DNA of 6,718 nt from an uncultured Clostridia bacterium (GTDB taxonomy: Bacteria; Bacillota; Clostridia; TANB77; CAG-508). Under the pieces are notes generated by a model. It saw nothing but the letters and a program-made list of their open reading frames with translations. It made no database searches and had not been told where the DNA came from. This document shows, piece after piece, positions 1-5,412 of the stretch. The translations under genes and the position numbers were made by a program. Position 1 is the stretch's first letter; each line of letters opens with the position of its first letter. The stretch spans positions 1-6,718 of the forward strand of contig CALXVO010000064.1 in NCBI GenBank assembly GCA_944392065.1. Direction: 5' to 3'.

Positions 1-1312
1 CTGGTAGACCTGCAATATTTACAGATACCGTACAAATATCTGCTAAATACATTTCTAATGGATTATTGGATCTTGTACCAATTTCAAATGCTACAGTTGG
101 TGATGTTGGAGTAAGAAGCACATCATATTTTGCAAAAGCTTTATCAAATTCTTTCTTTACTAAAGTACGAACTTGTTGTGCTTTTTTATAATAAGCATCA
201 TAATATCCGGAAGAAAGTACATAAGTTCCAAGAATAATTCTTCTTTTTACTTCTGGTCCAAAGCCTTCACTTCTTGAATTTCTGTACAATTCTTTTAAAT
301 TCGTAAAGTTTTCTGTTCTATGTCCATAACGAATTCCATCAAATCTTCCTAAGTTTGAGCTTGCTTCTGCACAAGCTATAATGTAATACGTTGCTAATGC
401 ATATTCAGCTATATCTAATGAAAACTCTTCTACTTCTGCTCCCATTTTTTTATAGGTTTCAATGGCTTCTTCTAATTTTGTTTTTACTTCTGGATTGATT
501 CCTTCTCCAAAATATTCTTTTGGAATACCTATTTTTAAGCCTTTTATCTCTCCTGTTAAGGCTTTTGTATAATCTTTTTTAGGTACATCGTAAGAAGTAG
601 TATCTTTTTCATCATGTCCTGCAATAATATTTAAAAGTATTGCTGCATCTGTTACATCTTTTGTAATAGGTCCAATTTGGTCTAAGGATGAGGCAAAAGC
701 TACTAATCCATATCTAGAAACTAGTCCATAGGTTGGTTTTAACCCAACTACACCACAGAAAGATGCTGGTTGACGAATAGAACCACCCGTATCGCTTCCT
801 AAGGCCCATGGTACAAGTTCTGCTGCCACTGCTGCTGCACTTCCTCCCGAAGAACCACCTGGTACTGTATTTAAATTCCATGGATTACATGTTTTCTTAA
901 AATATGAATATTCTGTTGATGCTCCCATTGCGAATTCGTCCATGTTTAATTTTCCTAAGTCAATTAAATCTTCTTCTAATAACTTTTCTGTAACCGTTGC
1001 ATTGTATGGAGATACAAAATCTTCAAGCATCTTGGAGCTACAAGTTGTTCTAATCCCTTTTGTACAAATATTATCTTTTATTCCTACTGGAATTCCAGCT
1101 AAACTTGATTTAACTTCTCCATTTTTTCTTTTTTCATCTATTTCTTTTGCTTTTTCTAAAGCTTCCTCACATAAAGTGGTAACAAAAGCTTTTACATCTT
1201 TTTCTTTTTCATTTATTCTATCTACATAAGCTTTTGTTATTTCTTCTGAAGTTAGTTCGTCTTTCTCTAACTTGTCCATAAGCTCATGTACGGTTAAACT
1301 TGTAATATCCAC
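1..1312 (-). CDS. gatA: Glutamyl-tRNA(Gln)/aspartyl-tRNA(Asn) amidotransferase subunit A, 3' end cut by window
   Basis: GatA is the amidase subunit of the cytosolic GatCAB complex. It releases ammonia from glutamine so that GatB can convert misacylated Glu-tRNA(Gln), and in many species Asp-tRNA(Asn), to the correct amide. The minus-strand frame opens with MDITSLTVHELMDK and stays open to base 2 (437 codons). The family is about 485 residues, so roughly the last 50 lie outside the window. The amidase-signature catalytic triad is complete: K79 in GIPVGIKDN, S154 in PGGSSGGS and nucleophile S178 in GSDTGGS, at the same numbers known for well-studied bacterial GatA. The start is GTG at 1312, chosen because a perfect AGGAGG (1322-1327) sits 9 bases upstream; the next in-frame ATG (codon 12) has no such site. 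It follows gatC by 43 bp and is presumably co-transcribed; gatB would be expected next, outside the window. The assignment is secure. Confidence 0.97.
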   Translation of the reverse strand, partial: MDITSLTVHELMDKLEKDELTSEEITKAYVDRINEKEKDVKAFVTTLCEEALEKAKEIDEKRKNGEVKSSLAGIPVGIKDNICTKGIRTTCSSKMLEDFVSPYNATVTEKLLEEDLIDLGKLNMDEFAMGASTEYSYFKKTCNPWNLNTVPGGSSGGSAAAVAAELVPWALGSDTGGSIRQPASFCGVVGLKPTYGLVSRYGLVAFASSLDQIGPITKDVTDAAILLNIIAGHDEKDTTSYDVPKKDYTKALTGEIKGLKIGIPKEYFGEGINPEVKTKLEEAIETYKKMGAEVEEFSLDIAEYALATYYIIACAEASSNLGRFDGIRYGHRTENFTNLKELYRNSRSEGFGPEVKRRIILGTYVLSSGYYDAYYKKAQQVRTLVKKEFDKAFAKYDVLLTPTSPTVAFEIGTRSNNPLEMYLADICTVSVNIAGLP

Positions 1313-1355
1313 TACCTATTTCCTCCTATCTCTTTCTCGTCTTGCTATAGCTTCT

Positions 1356-1646
1356 CTAATTAATTACTTTTGGTATTTTAAACATATTTCGTTCTTGCTC
1401 TTTTGCATTTTGAAGAAGTGCTTCATTATCTTCAAATACCTTTACTTCATCTTTTCGAAACACATTAAATTTATCATTTTCTCCTATTGTTTCTGCTAAC
1501 CCTTCTGTATTTGCATGATTAACAACATTTGCAAAATTTAAAATATCTTGAAGGTTCCCTAAATAATTATCAATTTCATCTTCCTTAATGTTCAAATCTG
1601 CAAGTCTTGCTATGTGCAATAATTCGTCTTTACTTACTTCTGCCAT
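1356..1646 (-). CDS. gatC: Glutamyl-tRNA(Gln)/aspartyl-tRNA(Asn) amidotransferase subunit C
   Basis: GatC is the small subunit that wraps around the GatA-GatB interface and stabilises the GatCAB complex. The 96-residue product has the usual family length. It shows the typical N-terminal helical part (VSKDELLHIARLADL, then a second helix ending LGNLQDILNFANVV) and the extended C-terminal belt, with FRKDEV near residue 64 and a helix containing LLQNAKEQERNMFKIPKVI. The last segment matches the conserved GatC end pattern (LxNAPxxxxxxFxVPKVI), although the usual AP after LLQNA is replaced here by KE. An AAGGAAGGAAAG ribosome binding site precedes the ATG. The gene is first in the gatC-gatA order common in Bacillota, with a promoter at 1756-1784 and a leader of about 100 bases. 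Confidence 0.95.
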   Translation of the reverse strand: MAEVSKDELLHIARLADLNIKEDEIDNYLGNLQDILNFANVVNHANTEGLAETIGENDKFNVFRKDEVKVFEDNEALLQNAKEQERNMFKIPKVIN

Positions 1647-1755
1647 TTTCTATCACTTTCCTTCCTTAAAGTTTTACTAAAAAAAATTTTCATTTTGGCT
1701 CATCCGAAATTATACTTATTCTCCAAATTTAGCTTCCTTGAAATTAATATTTACT

Positions 1756-1784
1756 ATTATATCCACTTTTAGCAAAAATTACAA
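1756..1784 (-). promoter_or_regulatory. Sigma-A type promoter of gatC-gatA
   Basis: On the minus strand, TTGTAA (1779-1784) and a perfect TATAAT (1756-1761) are separated by exactly 17 bp. Transcription would start near 1749, leaving a leader of about 100 bases before the gatC start at 1646. The promoter lies between the MITE-like element (1816-2030) and gatC, so expression of gatC would not depend on read-through from the kinase-like gene. The leader holds an 8-codon open frame at 1677-1703 but no riboswitch or T-box that I can recognise. Confidence 0.7.
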
Positions 1785-1815
1785 GCACTAATTAGTTCCA
1801 CTATTTTTTACTTTT

Positions 1816-2030
1816 TGTCGGAACAATGCCTATTTTAATTTTATGTTTGAGTGCTTAAGGTGGGGACCGACAAGTTTACATTTAAGAGATGTGAGATATG
1901 TGATGTGAGATATGAAATAGCACAGCAAAATACTTCACACATCTCATTTCCCATCCCTCATTTCTCATAATACAGTTTGTACGCAGCCAAAGGGCCAAAA
2001 CATAAAATTAAAATAGGTATTGCTCCGACA
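1816..2030. mobile_element. MITE-like element with 33-bp terminal inverted repeats
   Basis: The ends at 1816-1848 and 1998-2030 are inverted copies of each other, with 31 of 33 positions matching (both begin TGTCGGA and run through CCTATTTTAATTTTATGTTT). The 215-bp unit has no credible ORF. Its interior is also partly self-complementary, for example GAGATGTG at 1886-1893 against CACATCTC at 1938-1945, and it carries a 14-bp tandem repeat. Runs of T flank both ends (four before, five after) and could be a short target duplication, but a T run is weak evidence. The element fills the gap between the kinase-like gene and the gatC promoter. As plus-strand RNA the arms would form a strong hairpin followed by UUUUU. 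The size, lack of coding capacity and terminal repeats fit a miniature inverted-repeat element; the mobilising transposase is unknown. Confidence 0.65.
1888..1915. repeat. 14-bp direct tandem repeat inside the MITE-like element
   Basis: Two adjacent copies of GATGTGAGATATGT/A (1888-1901 and 1902-1915) match at 13 of 14 positions. A related but diverged motif in inverse orientation (ATCTCATTTCCC, then ATCCCTCATTTCTC) follows at about 1941-1967. The interior may therefore have grown by duplication of a short hairpin-forming unit. Confidence 0.6.
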
Positions 2031-2080
2031 TTTTTAGATCAAACTGTGAATTGTAACAATAAGATAAATAAAAATCCCAA

Positions 2081-2656
2081 TTACCATTTTAATAGTTCTT
2101 TTAGTTCTGCTTTTACTTCATCTAAATTTTTGCTATTATCAATATTTACCACATGAATATTTGCATACTTTTCTTTTATTTCATCTGCTAGTTTTAAATA
2201 TACTTCTTGTTGGTTCATACTACTATCTTTATTAAAATCTGTATATTTTACTTTGGTTTTTCCTTCTCTGTTTAATCTTTTTGTAAATTCTTCTGAATTA
2301 CTTAGATAAAGTGTAATATAATAAATATCAAAATCCATTTTTGCTAATTTTTCTAATAATTTTTCAAATATGTCTGTAAAAGAATATTCTTTAAATCCTA
2401 ATCTACAGAATACTTCTTCTGTAAAAAATGTTCTATCAAAAAGTAAATTGATACTTTTATTTTGTAATTTCTCCACATACTCTAATAAATCCTCATACAT
2501 TATTTTTGCTTTTTCTCTTCCTTCTGGTGAGGTATCTGCTGTTCCACTTAATCTATATAAATTTGTGTATGGTATTGCATGTCTTATATAATCTGTTATT
2601 GTTGTTTTTCCAACTCCTTGTGGTCCTTCTACTACTATTATTTTTGAATTTGCCAT
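2081..2656 (-). CDS. P-loop nucleotide/nucleoside-kinase-like protein (thymidylate kinase-like fold)
   Basis: The 191-residue protein is a single P-loop NTPase domain. It has a Walker A motif, GPQGVGKTT at residues 11-19, directly after the first beta strand (KIIVVE). A DR pair (D74-R75, in LLFDRTFFTEEV) occupies the place of the DR/ERS motif of thymidylate and deoxynucleoside kinases. A basic, LID-like stretch (RLNREGKTKVKY) spans residues 127-138. The length is close to that of dTMP kinases (about 200-210), but it lacks enough of their signature to claim a substrate; it could equally be a deoxynucleoside kinase-like or other small-molecule kinase. It is predicted cytosolic. It starts 37 bp after the stop of the alpha/beta hydrolase gene, with AAGGAA upstream of the ATG, so the two are probably one transcript. 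No clear U-tract terminator follows it. Confidence 0.75.
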   Translation of the reverse strand: MANSKIIVVEGPQGVGKTTITDYIRHAIPYTNLYRLSGTADTSPEGREKAKIMYEDLLEYVEKLQNKSINLLFDRTFFTEEVFCRLGFKEYSFTDIFEKLLEKLAKMDFDIYYITLYLSNSEEFTKRLNREGKTKVKYTDFNKDSSMNQQEVYLKLADEIKEKYANIHVVNIDNSKNLDEVKAELKELLKW

Positions 2657-2693
2657 TTTTAATCACATTCCTTTCTTAGTACACAGATAAATA

Positions 2694-3611
2694 TTAAAAA
2701 ATATATCTTTTAATAAATTTTCTAACTGTATGCCAATACTTTTCTGGGTCAATCCACTGTGCTTCTGCATGTCCAGCATTTTTTATTACTAATTTTTCCT
2801 TTTTACAAGTTGCTGCTTGATATAGTTTATCTAACATGTAAAATGGTACAAAATTATCCTTGTCCCCATGAATAAAAAGTATTGGTATTTTGGATTTTTT
2901 TATTTGTTTTATACTAGATGCTTTTTTTAGAGAATATCCTGCTCTTAAAATAGCAACAAGATTAGCATTATATAACGCTGGGAAAGCTGGCATTTTAAAT
3001 AAGTATTTTAATTCATGTGTAAATTCCTCCCATGCGGAAGTATAGCCACAGTCTTCTATTACCATTCTTACATTACTTGGCAAATTTTCTCCACTTGCCA
3101 TCATTACGGTTGCAGCCCCCATGGATATTCCATATAATATTATTTTTATCTCTCCATAAGTAGCTATAAGATAATCAATCCATAATTGGATATCATCTTT
3201 ATCTAGCCATCCCATACCAATATATTTTCCTTCACTTTTTCCATGGGCACGTAAGTCTGGCATAAGTACATTGTATCCATAATTCAAAAATTGTTTTGCT
3301 GAATTTACCATAAAATTTGCAGAATTCGTATATCCATGTACAGCAATTATCCAAATTTTAGATTCCTTTTTATTCTTTACTTCATAGCTATGCAGATTTA
3401 TCTTTTTGTTTTGAATATACACATCTTTTGCATTTTCATGAAGCCATTTCGCATTTTCTATTTTTCTTACTTCTTTTTCTTCGTCAAATTCATTGTGAAA
3501 TATTATTGACTTTGATGATTTTGGGTTTAATGCTAAATTAAATAAGAAGTTACCTGTAATAAAGCCTGTAATAAGAATAAAACATACTAAAATAATTAAT
3601 AAAACTATCAT
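2694..3611 (-). CDS. Membrane-anchored alpha/beta hydrolase (YqkD/BEM46-like)
   Basis: This 305-residue protein begins with a hydrophobic helix (about residues 2-27, MIVLLIILVCFILITGFITG), which looks like an uncleaved signal anchor that would place the catalytic domain outside the membrane. The hydrolase fold follows. An HG motif sits at 92-93 (AVHGYTNS), where the oxyanion hole is expected, and PDLRAHGKSEG at 118-128 is typical. The nucleophile elbow is GISMGA with S163. The catalytic Asp is probably D252 in HGDKDNFVP, and the His is H281 in NAGHAEA. Length and layout resemble the uncharacterised Bacillus YqkD-type serine hydrolases; the substrate (an ester, peptide or lipid) cannot be read from sequence. 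The ATG is preceded by a modest GGAAAG site, with a promoter at 3668-3696. It is the first gene of a likely pair with the kinase-like gene. Confidence 0.88.
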   Translation of the reverse strand: MIVLLIILVCFILITGFITGNFLFNLALNPKSSKSIIFHNEFDEEKEVRKIENAKWLHENAKDVYIQNKKINLHSYEVKNKKESKIWIIAVHGYTNSANFMVNSAKQFLNYGYNVLMPDLRAHGKSEGKYIGMGWLDKDDIQLWIDYLIATYGEIKIILYGISMGAATVMMASGENLPSNVRMVIEDCGYTSAWEEFTHELKYLFKMPAFPALYNANLVAILRAGYSLKKASSIKQIKKSKIPILFIHGDKDNFVPFYMLDKLYQAATCKKEKLVIKNAGHAEAQWIDPEKYWHTVRKFIKRYIF

Positions 3612-3646
3612 TTTTTCTTTCCATTTACTCTATATTTTGCAACTAG

Positions 3647-3707
3647 TTCAAAGAAATTCTAGCTTGTATACTATTTTTTCTTTTTCCTAACTGCAATTTT
3701 CTTTGAA
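3647..3707. repeat. Inverted repeat bracketing the hydrolase promoter
   Basis: TTCAAAGAAA at 3647-3656 and its exact complement TTTCTTTGAA at 3698-3707 lie on either side of the -10 and -35 boxes, 41 bp apart. The arms could be paired half-sites for a regulator or a chance match in AT-rich DNA. Nothing identifies the binding protein. Confidence 0.4.
3668..3696 (-). promoter_or_regulatory. Putative sigma-A promoter of the hydrolase-kinase operon
   Basis: On the minus strand, TTGCAG (3691-3696) and TAGTAT (3668-3673) are 17 bp apart, about 57 bp upstream of the hydrolase ATG. It is the best match in the 150-bp gap between the small membrane protein gene and the hydrolase. A 10-bp inverted repeat lies symmetrically around it (3647-3656 and 3698-3707). 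Confidence 0.5.
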
Positions 3708-3720
3708 AATTATATACTAA

Positions 3721-3751
3721 AATCCACATCTTTTCAATAAAAATGTGGATT
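3721..3751. terminator. Intrinsic terminator-like hairpin after the small membrane protein gene
   Basis: AATCCACAT (3721-3729) pairs perfectly with ATGTGGATT (3743-3751). Inside it, TTTT (3731-3734) pairs with AAAA (3739-3742) past a single bulged C, leaving a CAAT loop. It lies 12 bases beyond the stop of the 66-codon gene on the minus strand, where only a short TTTTAG tail follows. On the plus strand a richer T tract follows (to about 3765). It would insulate the hydrolase promoter from upstream transcription. Confidence 0.6.
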
Positions 3752-3763
3752 TGTTTTCGTTTT

Positions 3764-3964
3764 TTATTTATTTTCTTCTTTGTTTTCTATAATTATATCT
3801 GCTGGTTTATCTGATTGTTCCATTTTCTTTCTTTTATTATTTTTTACAATTGCATAAATAATTACAATCACTATAATAACGATAAGTATAATTGATAATA
3901 CCATTGGTATGTTAGTTCCCTCTTCTGAATTTTGAGAAATTGGGGACAGACCCCAATTTCTCAT
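3764..3964 (-). CDS. Small single-pass membrane protein, 5' end formed by RAYT palindrome
   Basis: The 66-codon frame encodes one strongly hydrophobic helix (about residues 21-40, MVLSIILIVIIVIVIIYAIV). A basic stop-transfer cluster (KNNKRKK) and a charged, probably cytosolic tail follow. No family is recognised. The first 11 codons (MRNWGLSPISQ) are simply the translation of the 31-bp palindrome at 3933-3963, and the ATG overlaps the transposase stop codon as ATGA. The original gene probably began at M21 (ATG at 3904) or further upstream in sequence now separated by the mobile unit. A GAGGG site lies about 12-13 bases before that ATG, rather far for an ideal ribosome binding site. Translational coupling to the transposase is possible as the locus stands. 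The membrane segment makes a real protein plausible; the N-terminus is doubtful. Confidence 0.5.
   Translation of the reverse strand: MRNWGLSPISQNSEEGTNIPMVLSIILIVIIVIVIIYAIVKNNKRKKMEQSDKPADIIIENKEENK
3933..3963. repeat. REP-like palindrome, left copy
   Basis: Perfect 13-bp arms (TGAGAAATTGGGG at 3933-3945 and its complement at 3951-3963) flank a 5-base loop, ACAGA. The transposase stop codon (3961-3963) and the start of the following frame (3964) lie in or against it. It is the inverted counterpart of the copy at 4791-4821. Confidence 0.85.
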
Positions 3965-4719
3965 TTTAGTATTCTGTAAATTTTGTTTTTGTCTACTTGT
4001 AAATAATTTGCTAATTGATTATTCGATATTTTAATTCTATCTTTTATTTCTAATACTATTTTTTCTAAATATTTTGGATTTTGTACTATTTTAAATATAT
4101 TCTTACCATATTCTTCTTCAATTTCATTTATAAGTTCGTTCATATTTTCTTGTAGTATATCATCATATTCCGCAAAATAATATGGCTTCTTCGTATGAAT
4201 AAGTAAATAATTATCTATATCTATTTTTTTTCTTCCAAACACTAATTCTATTATGTCCTCATTAACAAACCCTGTTTTATTTATATAATCTAAATAGCTA
4301 CTAAATTTGTATTCTTCGTTTTTTTCTACAATATTAGCTTTTACTGGGTTATTGTGTATGTAGGCAATACAATTAAGTAAGTACTTTTCATATGTAATAG
4401 GTTCACTTAAAAATCTATCTCTAAATACATGCCCTACCCTATTCTCCATATAATTATAGTAACGTCCATAATCTTCATTTATTTTTTTCATAAATTCCGA
4501 TAACACTCTAGTATAATCCGTATGTAATAGTAAATGAGTATGATTACTCATAATTACGTATGCAATAATATTTATTTGATATTGTTTTTTTGCTTCTTTT
4601 ATGAATTGTAAATATTTTCCTTTGTATCTATTATTATTAAAAATATACTCTTTATTTACACCTTGCACAATAACATGAAAAAAAGATGTATTCATATTTT
4701 CACGCGCTATACGAGACAT
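3961..4719 (-). CDS. REP-associated tyrosine transposase (RAYT), IS200-like Y1 HUH family
   Basis: This family cuts and rejoins single-stranded DNA at palindromic repeats through a tyrosine-DNA linkage. The 252-residue protein has an N-terminal Y1 domain: FFHVIVQGVNKEYIF at residues 13-27, then the metal-binding HUH motif as H60-T61-H62 in MSNHTHLLLH. A tyrosine-rich helix (Y84, Y87, Y88, Y90) runs into the RAYT-typical GHVFRDRF at 96-103, and IAYIHNNPVKA at 118-128 is another RAYT hallmark. The catalytic tyrosine is one of the Y84-Y90 group. The C-terminal 110 residues are extra to the minimal IS200 fold and end in a helix-turn-helix-like segment (ISNNQLANYLQVDKNKIYRIL), perhaps for repeat recognition. 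The ATG has an AAGGG site 10 bases upstream. The stop codon lies inside the left palindrome. The gene appears intact; no convincing promoter was found in the 70 bp between it and the right palindrome. Confidence 0.92.
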   Translation of the reverse strand: MSRIARENMNTSFFHVIVQGVNKEYIFNNNRYKGKYLQFIKEAKKQYQINIIAYVIMSNHTHLLLHTDYTRVLSEFMKKINEDYGRYYNYMENRVGHVFRDRFLSEPITYEKYLLNCIAYIHNNPVKANIVEKNEEYKFSSYLDYINKTGFVNEDIIELVFGRKKIDIDNYLLIHTKKPYYFAEYDDILQENMNELINEIEEEYGKNIFKIVQNPKYLEKIVLEIKDRIKISNNQLANYLQVDKNKIYRILK

Positions 4720-4790
4720 AAAATCACAACCCTTCTAAATTAGATTTTACCCCCGATAATGTAAAAAATATATTTACACCTTTTTTATGA

Positions 4791-4821
4791 TGAGAAATTA
4801 GGGTCTGTCCCCAATTTCTCA
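4791..4821. repeat. REP-like palindrome, right copy
   Basis: TGAGAAATTAGGG (4791-4803), loop TCTGT and CCCCAATTTCTCA (4809-4821) form a 13-bp hairpin with one A/C mismatch, which would be a G-U wobble in minus-strand RNA. The loop is the complement of the left copy's ACAGA, so the two copies face opposite ways around the transposase gene. It lies about 70 bp upstream of the transposase start. Confidence 0.85.
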
Positions 4822-4875
4822 AAGATACTGAAATATCAAAAAATAAATCGATTTTTCCTATACAATAAATAAAGT

Positions 4876-4895
4876 AACCCCACTACAGTGGGGTT
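4876..4895 (-). terminator. Intrinsic terminator of the Spo0A-like gene
   Basis: AACCCCACT (4876-4884) and AGTGGGGTT (4887-4895) form a perfect, G+C-rich 9-bp stem 20 bases past the stop codon at 4916. On the minus strand it is followed by a T-rich but interrupted tail (ACTTTATTTATT). The stem is strong and well placed for the gene at 4916-5365. Confidence 0.75.
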
Positions 4896-4915
4896 GCGAG
4901 TTAATACAATGTTTT

Positions 4916-5365
4916 TTACAGAAAATCAAGATAACCTGCTATATCTGCAATGAATTCTCCATTAGCAGGCTTTTTATCTCCGAACACCGCTTTCTTAAAA
5001 TCTTTTTCTCCCCTATTCCAAGCCATATCTTTTGCGTTCCGTATCGATCTTTCGACCGATGACGGAGTATCCCCAAATTTCTTTGCAATCTTTTCATACA
5101 AGTTCATTTTTTTCTTTAAAGCAGAGGGATCTCGCCTGATTAAATCGAGTGCATATAAAAGGTATTGATACCCATTTATATGCTTTGGTATTCCAATCCT
5201 CTGTAAAGTATCCCTTATTTTCCTTCGTTGCTCCACCTCTGCATCTTGCTGTGGTGGTTTAGGCTTTTGATTTGAATCTTCGCCTTCTGATGTTTCCATT
5301 GATTCAATCCACTTCTCCAGTGCCCGCAAAATTTCACGAAGCTCCTCTAATTTTTTCCATTCCAT
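4916..5365 (-). CDS. Stand-alone Spo0A C-terminal-type DNA-binding protein without receiver domain
   Basis: Residues about 48-146 match the Spo0A effector domain, which binds 0A boxes to switch sporulation and stationary-phase genes. Recognisable blocks are IGIPKHINGYQYL (57-69), IAKKFGDTPSSVERSIRNA (93-111, containing the recognition helix), AWNRG (115-119) and KPANGEFIA (132-140). The phosphorylatable receiver of full Spo0A (about 267 residues) is absent. In its place is a charged amphipathic helix (MEWKKLEELREILRALEKW), possibly for dimerisation, and a flexible acidic, Pro- and Gln-rich linker (24-45). It could be a constitutive or competing DNA binder; the target is not known. The ATG has AGGAGG 8 bases upstream, and the gene is monocistronic between its own promoter and terminator. 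Codons such as CGG, TCG, CCG and CGC are commoner than in neighbouring genes, which hints at horizontal origin. Confidence 0.85.
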   Translation of the reverse strand: MEWKKLEELREILRALEKWIESMETSEGEDSNQKPKPPQQDAEVEQRRKIRDTLQRIGIPKHINGYQYLLYALDLIRRDPSALKKKMNLYEKIAKKFGDTPSSVERSIRNAKDMAWNRGEKDFKKAVFGDKKPANGEFIADIAGYLDFL

Positions 5366-5380
5366 TGTATTTTCCTCCTA

Positions 5381-5412
5381 AATTTATTTTTGCATATCTG
5401 CATAAATAAATT
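5381..5412. promoter_or_regulatory. Operator-like palindrome at the Spo0A-like gene start of transcription
   Basis: AATTTATTTTTGCA (5381-5394) and TGCATAAATAAATT (5399-5412) are complementary at 13 of 14 positions around a TATC centre. The outer arm overlaps the -10 box by three bases and the rest covers the start site and leader, up to the base next to AGGAGG. This is the position of a repressor operator; alternatively it is an RNA hairpin that could hide the ribosome binding site. It does not resemble the Spo0A box (TGTCGAA). Confidence 0.55.

Larger units (their letters stand above)
3931..4823 (-). mobile_element. RAYT unit: IS200-like transposase gene between inverted palindromic repeats
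   Basis: The unit consists of one transposase gene and two 33-bp end sequences (3931-3963 and 4791-4823) that are inverted copies of each other with one mismatch. Each contains a hairpin-forming palindrome, as expected for a REP-associated tyrosine transposase locus that acts on single-stranded hairpins. No target duplication is expected for this mechanism and none is obvious. The unit sits between the Spo0A-like gene terminator and the small membrane protein gene, whose frame it now opens. Confidence 0.7.

Noticed and set aside
942..1229. Plus-strand open frame opposite gatA
   Set aside because: It is the complement of well-supported gatA coding sequence, rich in Ser/Phe/Leu as expected for a shadow frame, and has no ribosome binding site.
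1272..1499. Plus-strand open frame across the gatA-gatC junction
   Set aside because: It overlaps both gat genes and the gatA ribosome binding site on the other strand; its composition is that of antisense AT-rich DNA.
1816..1822. TGTCGGA ends of the MITE-like element as Spo0A boxes
   Set aside because: They resemble TGTCGAA at six of seven bases, but they are the fixed termini of a repeat and not placed relative to a promoter; treated as coincidence.
2370..2591. Plus-strand open frame opposite the kinase-like gene
   Set aside because: Antisense shadow of a gene with a clear Walker A motif; no independent signals.
4720..4790. TTTACA-17-TAATTT as a promoter for the transposase gene
   Set aside because: The -10 would lie directly against the AGAAGGG ribosome binding site, so the transcript would start in or after it; not credible.
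3931..4823. CRISPR-like repeats or an IS605 element with TnpB/ωRNA
   Set aside because: There are only two inverted palindromes and no regular spacers, and no TnpB-like frame is present on either strand near the transposase.
4950..5168. Plus-strand open frame opposite the Spo0A-like gene
   Set aside because: The minus-strand frame has the domain match, ribosome binding site, promoter and terminator; the plus frame has none.
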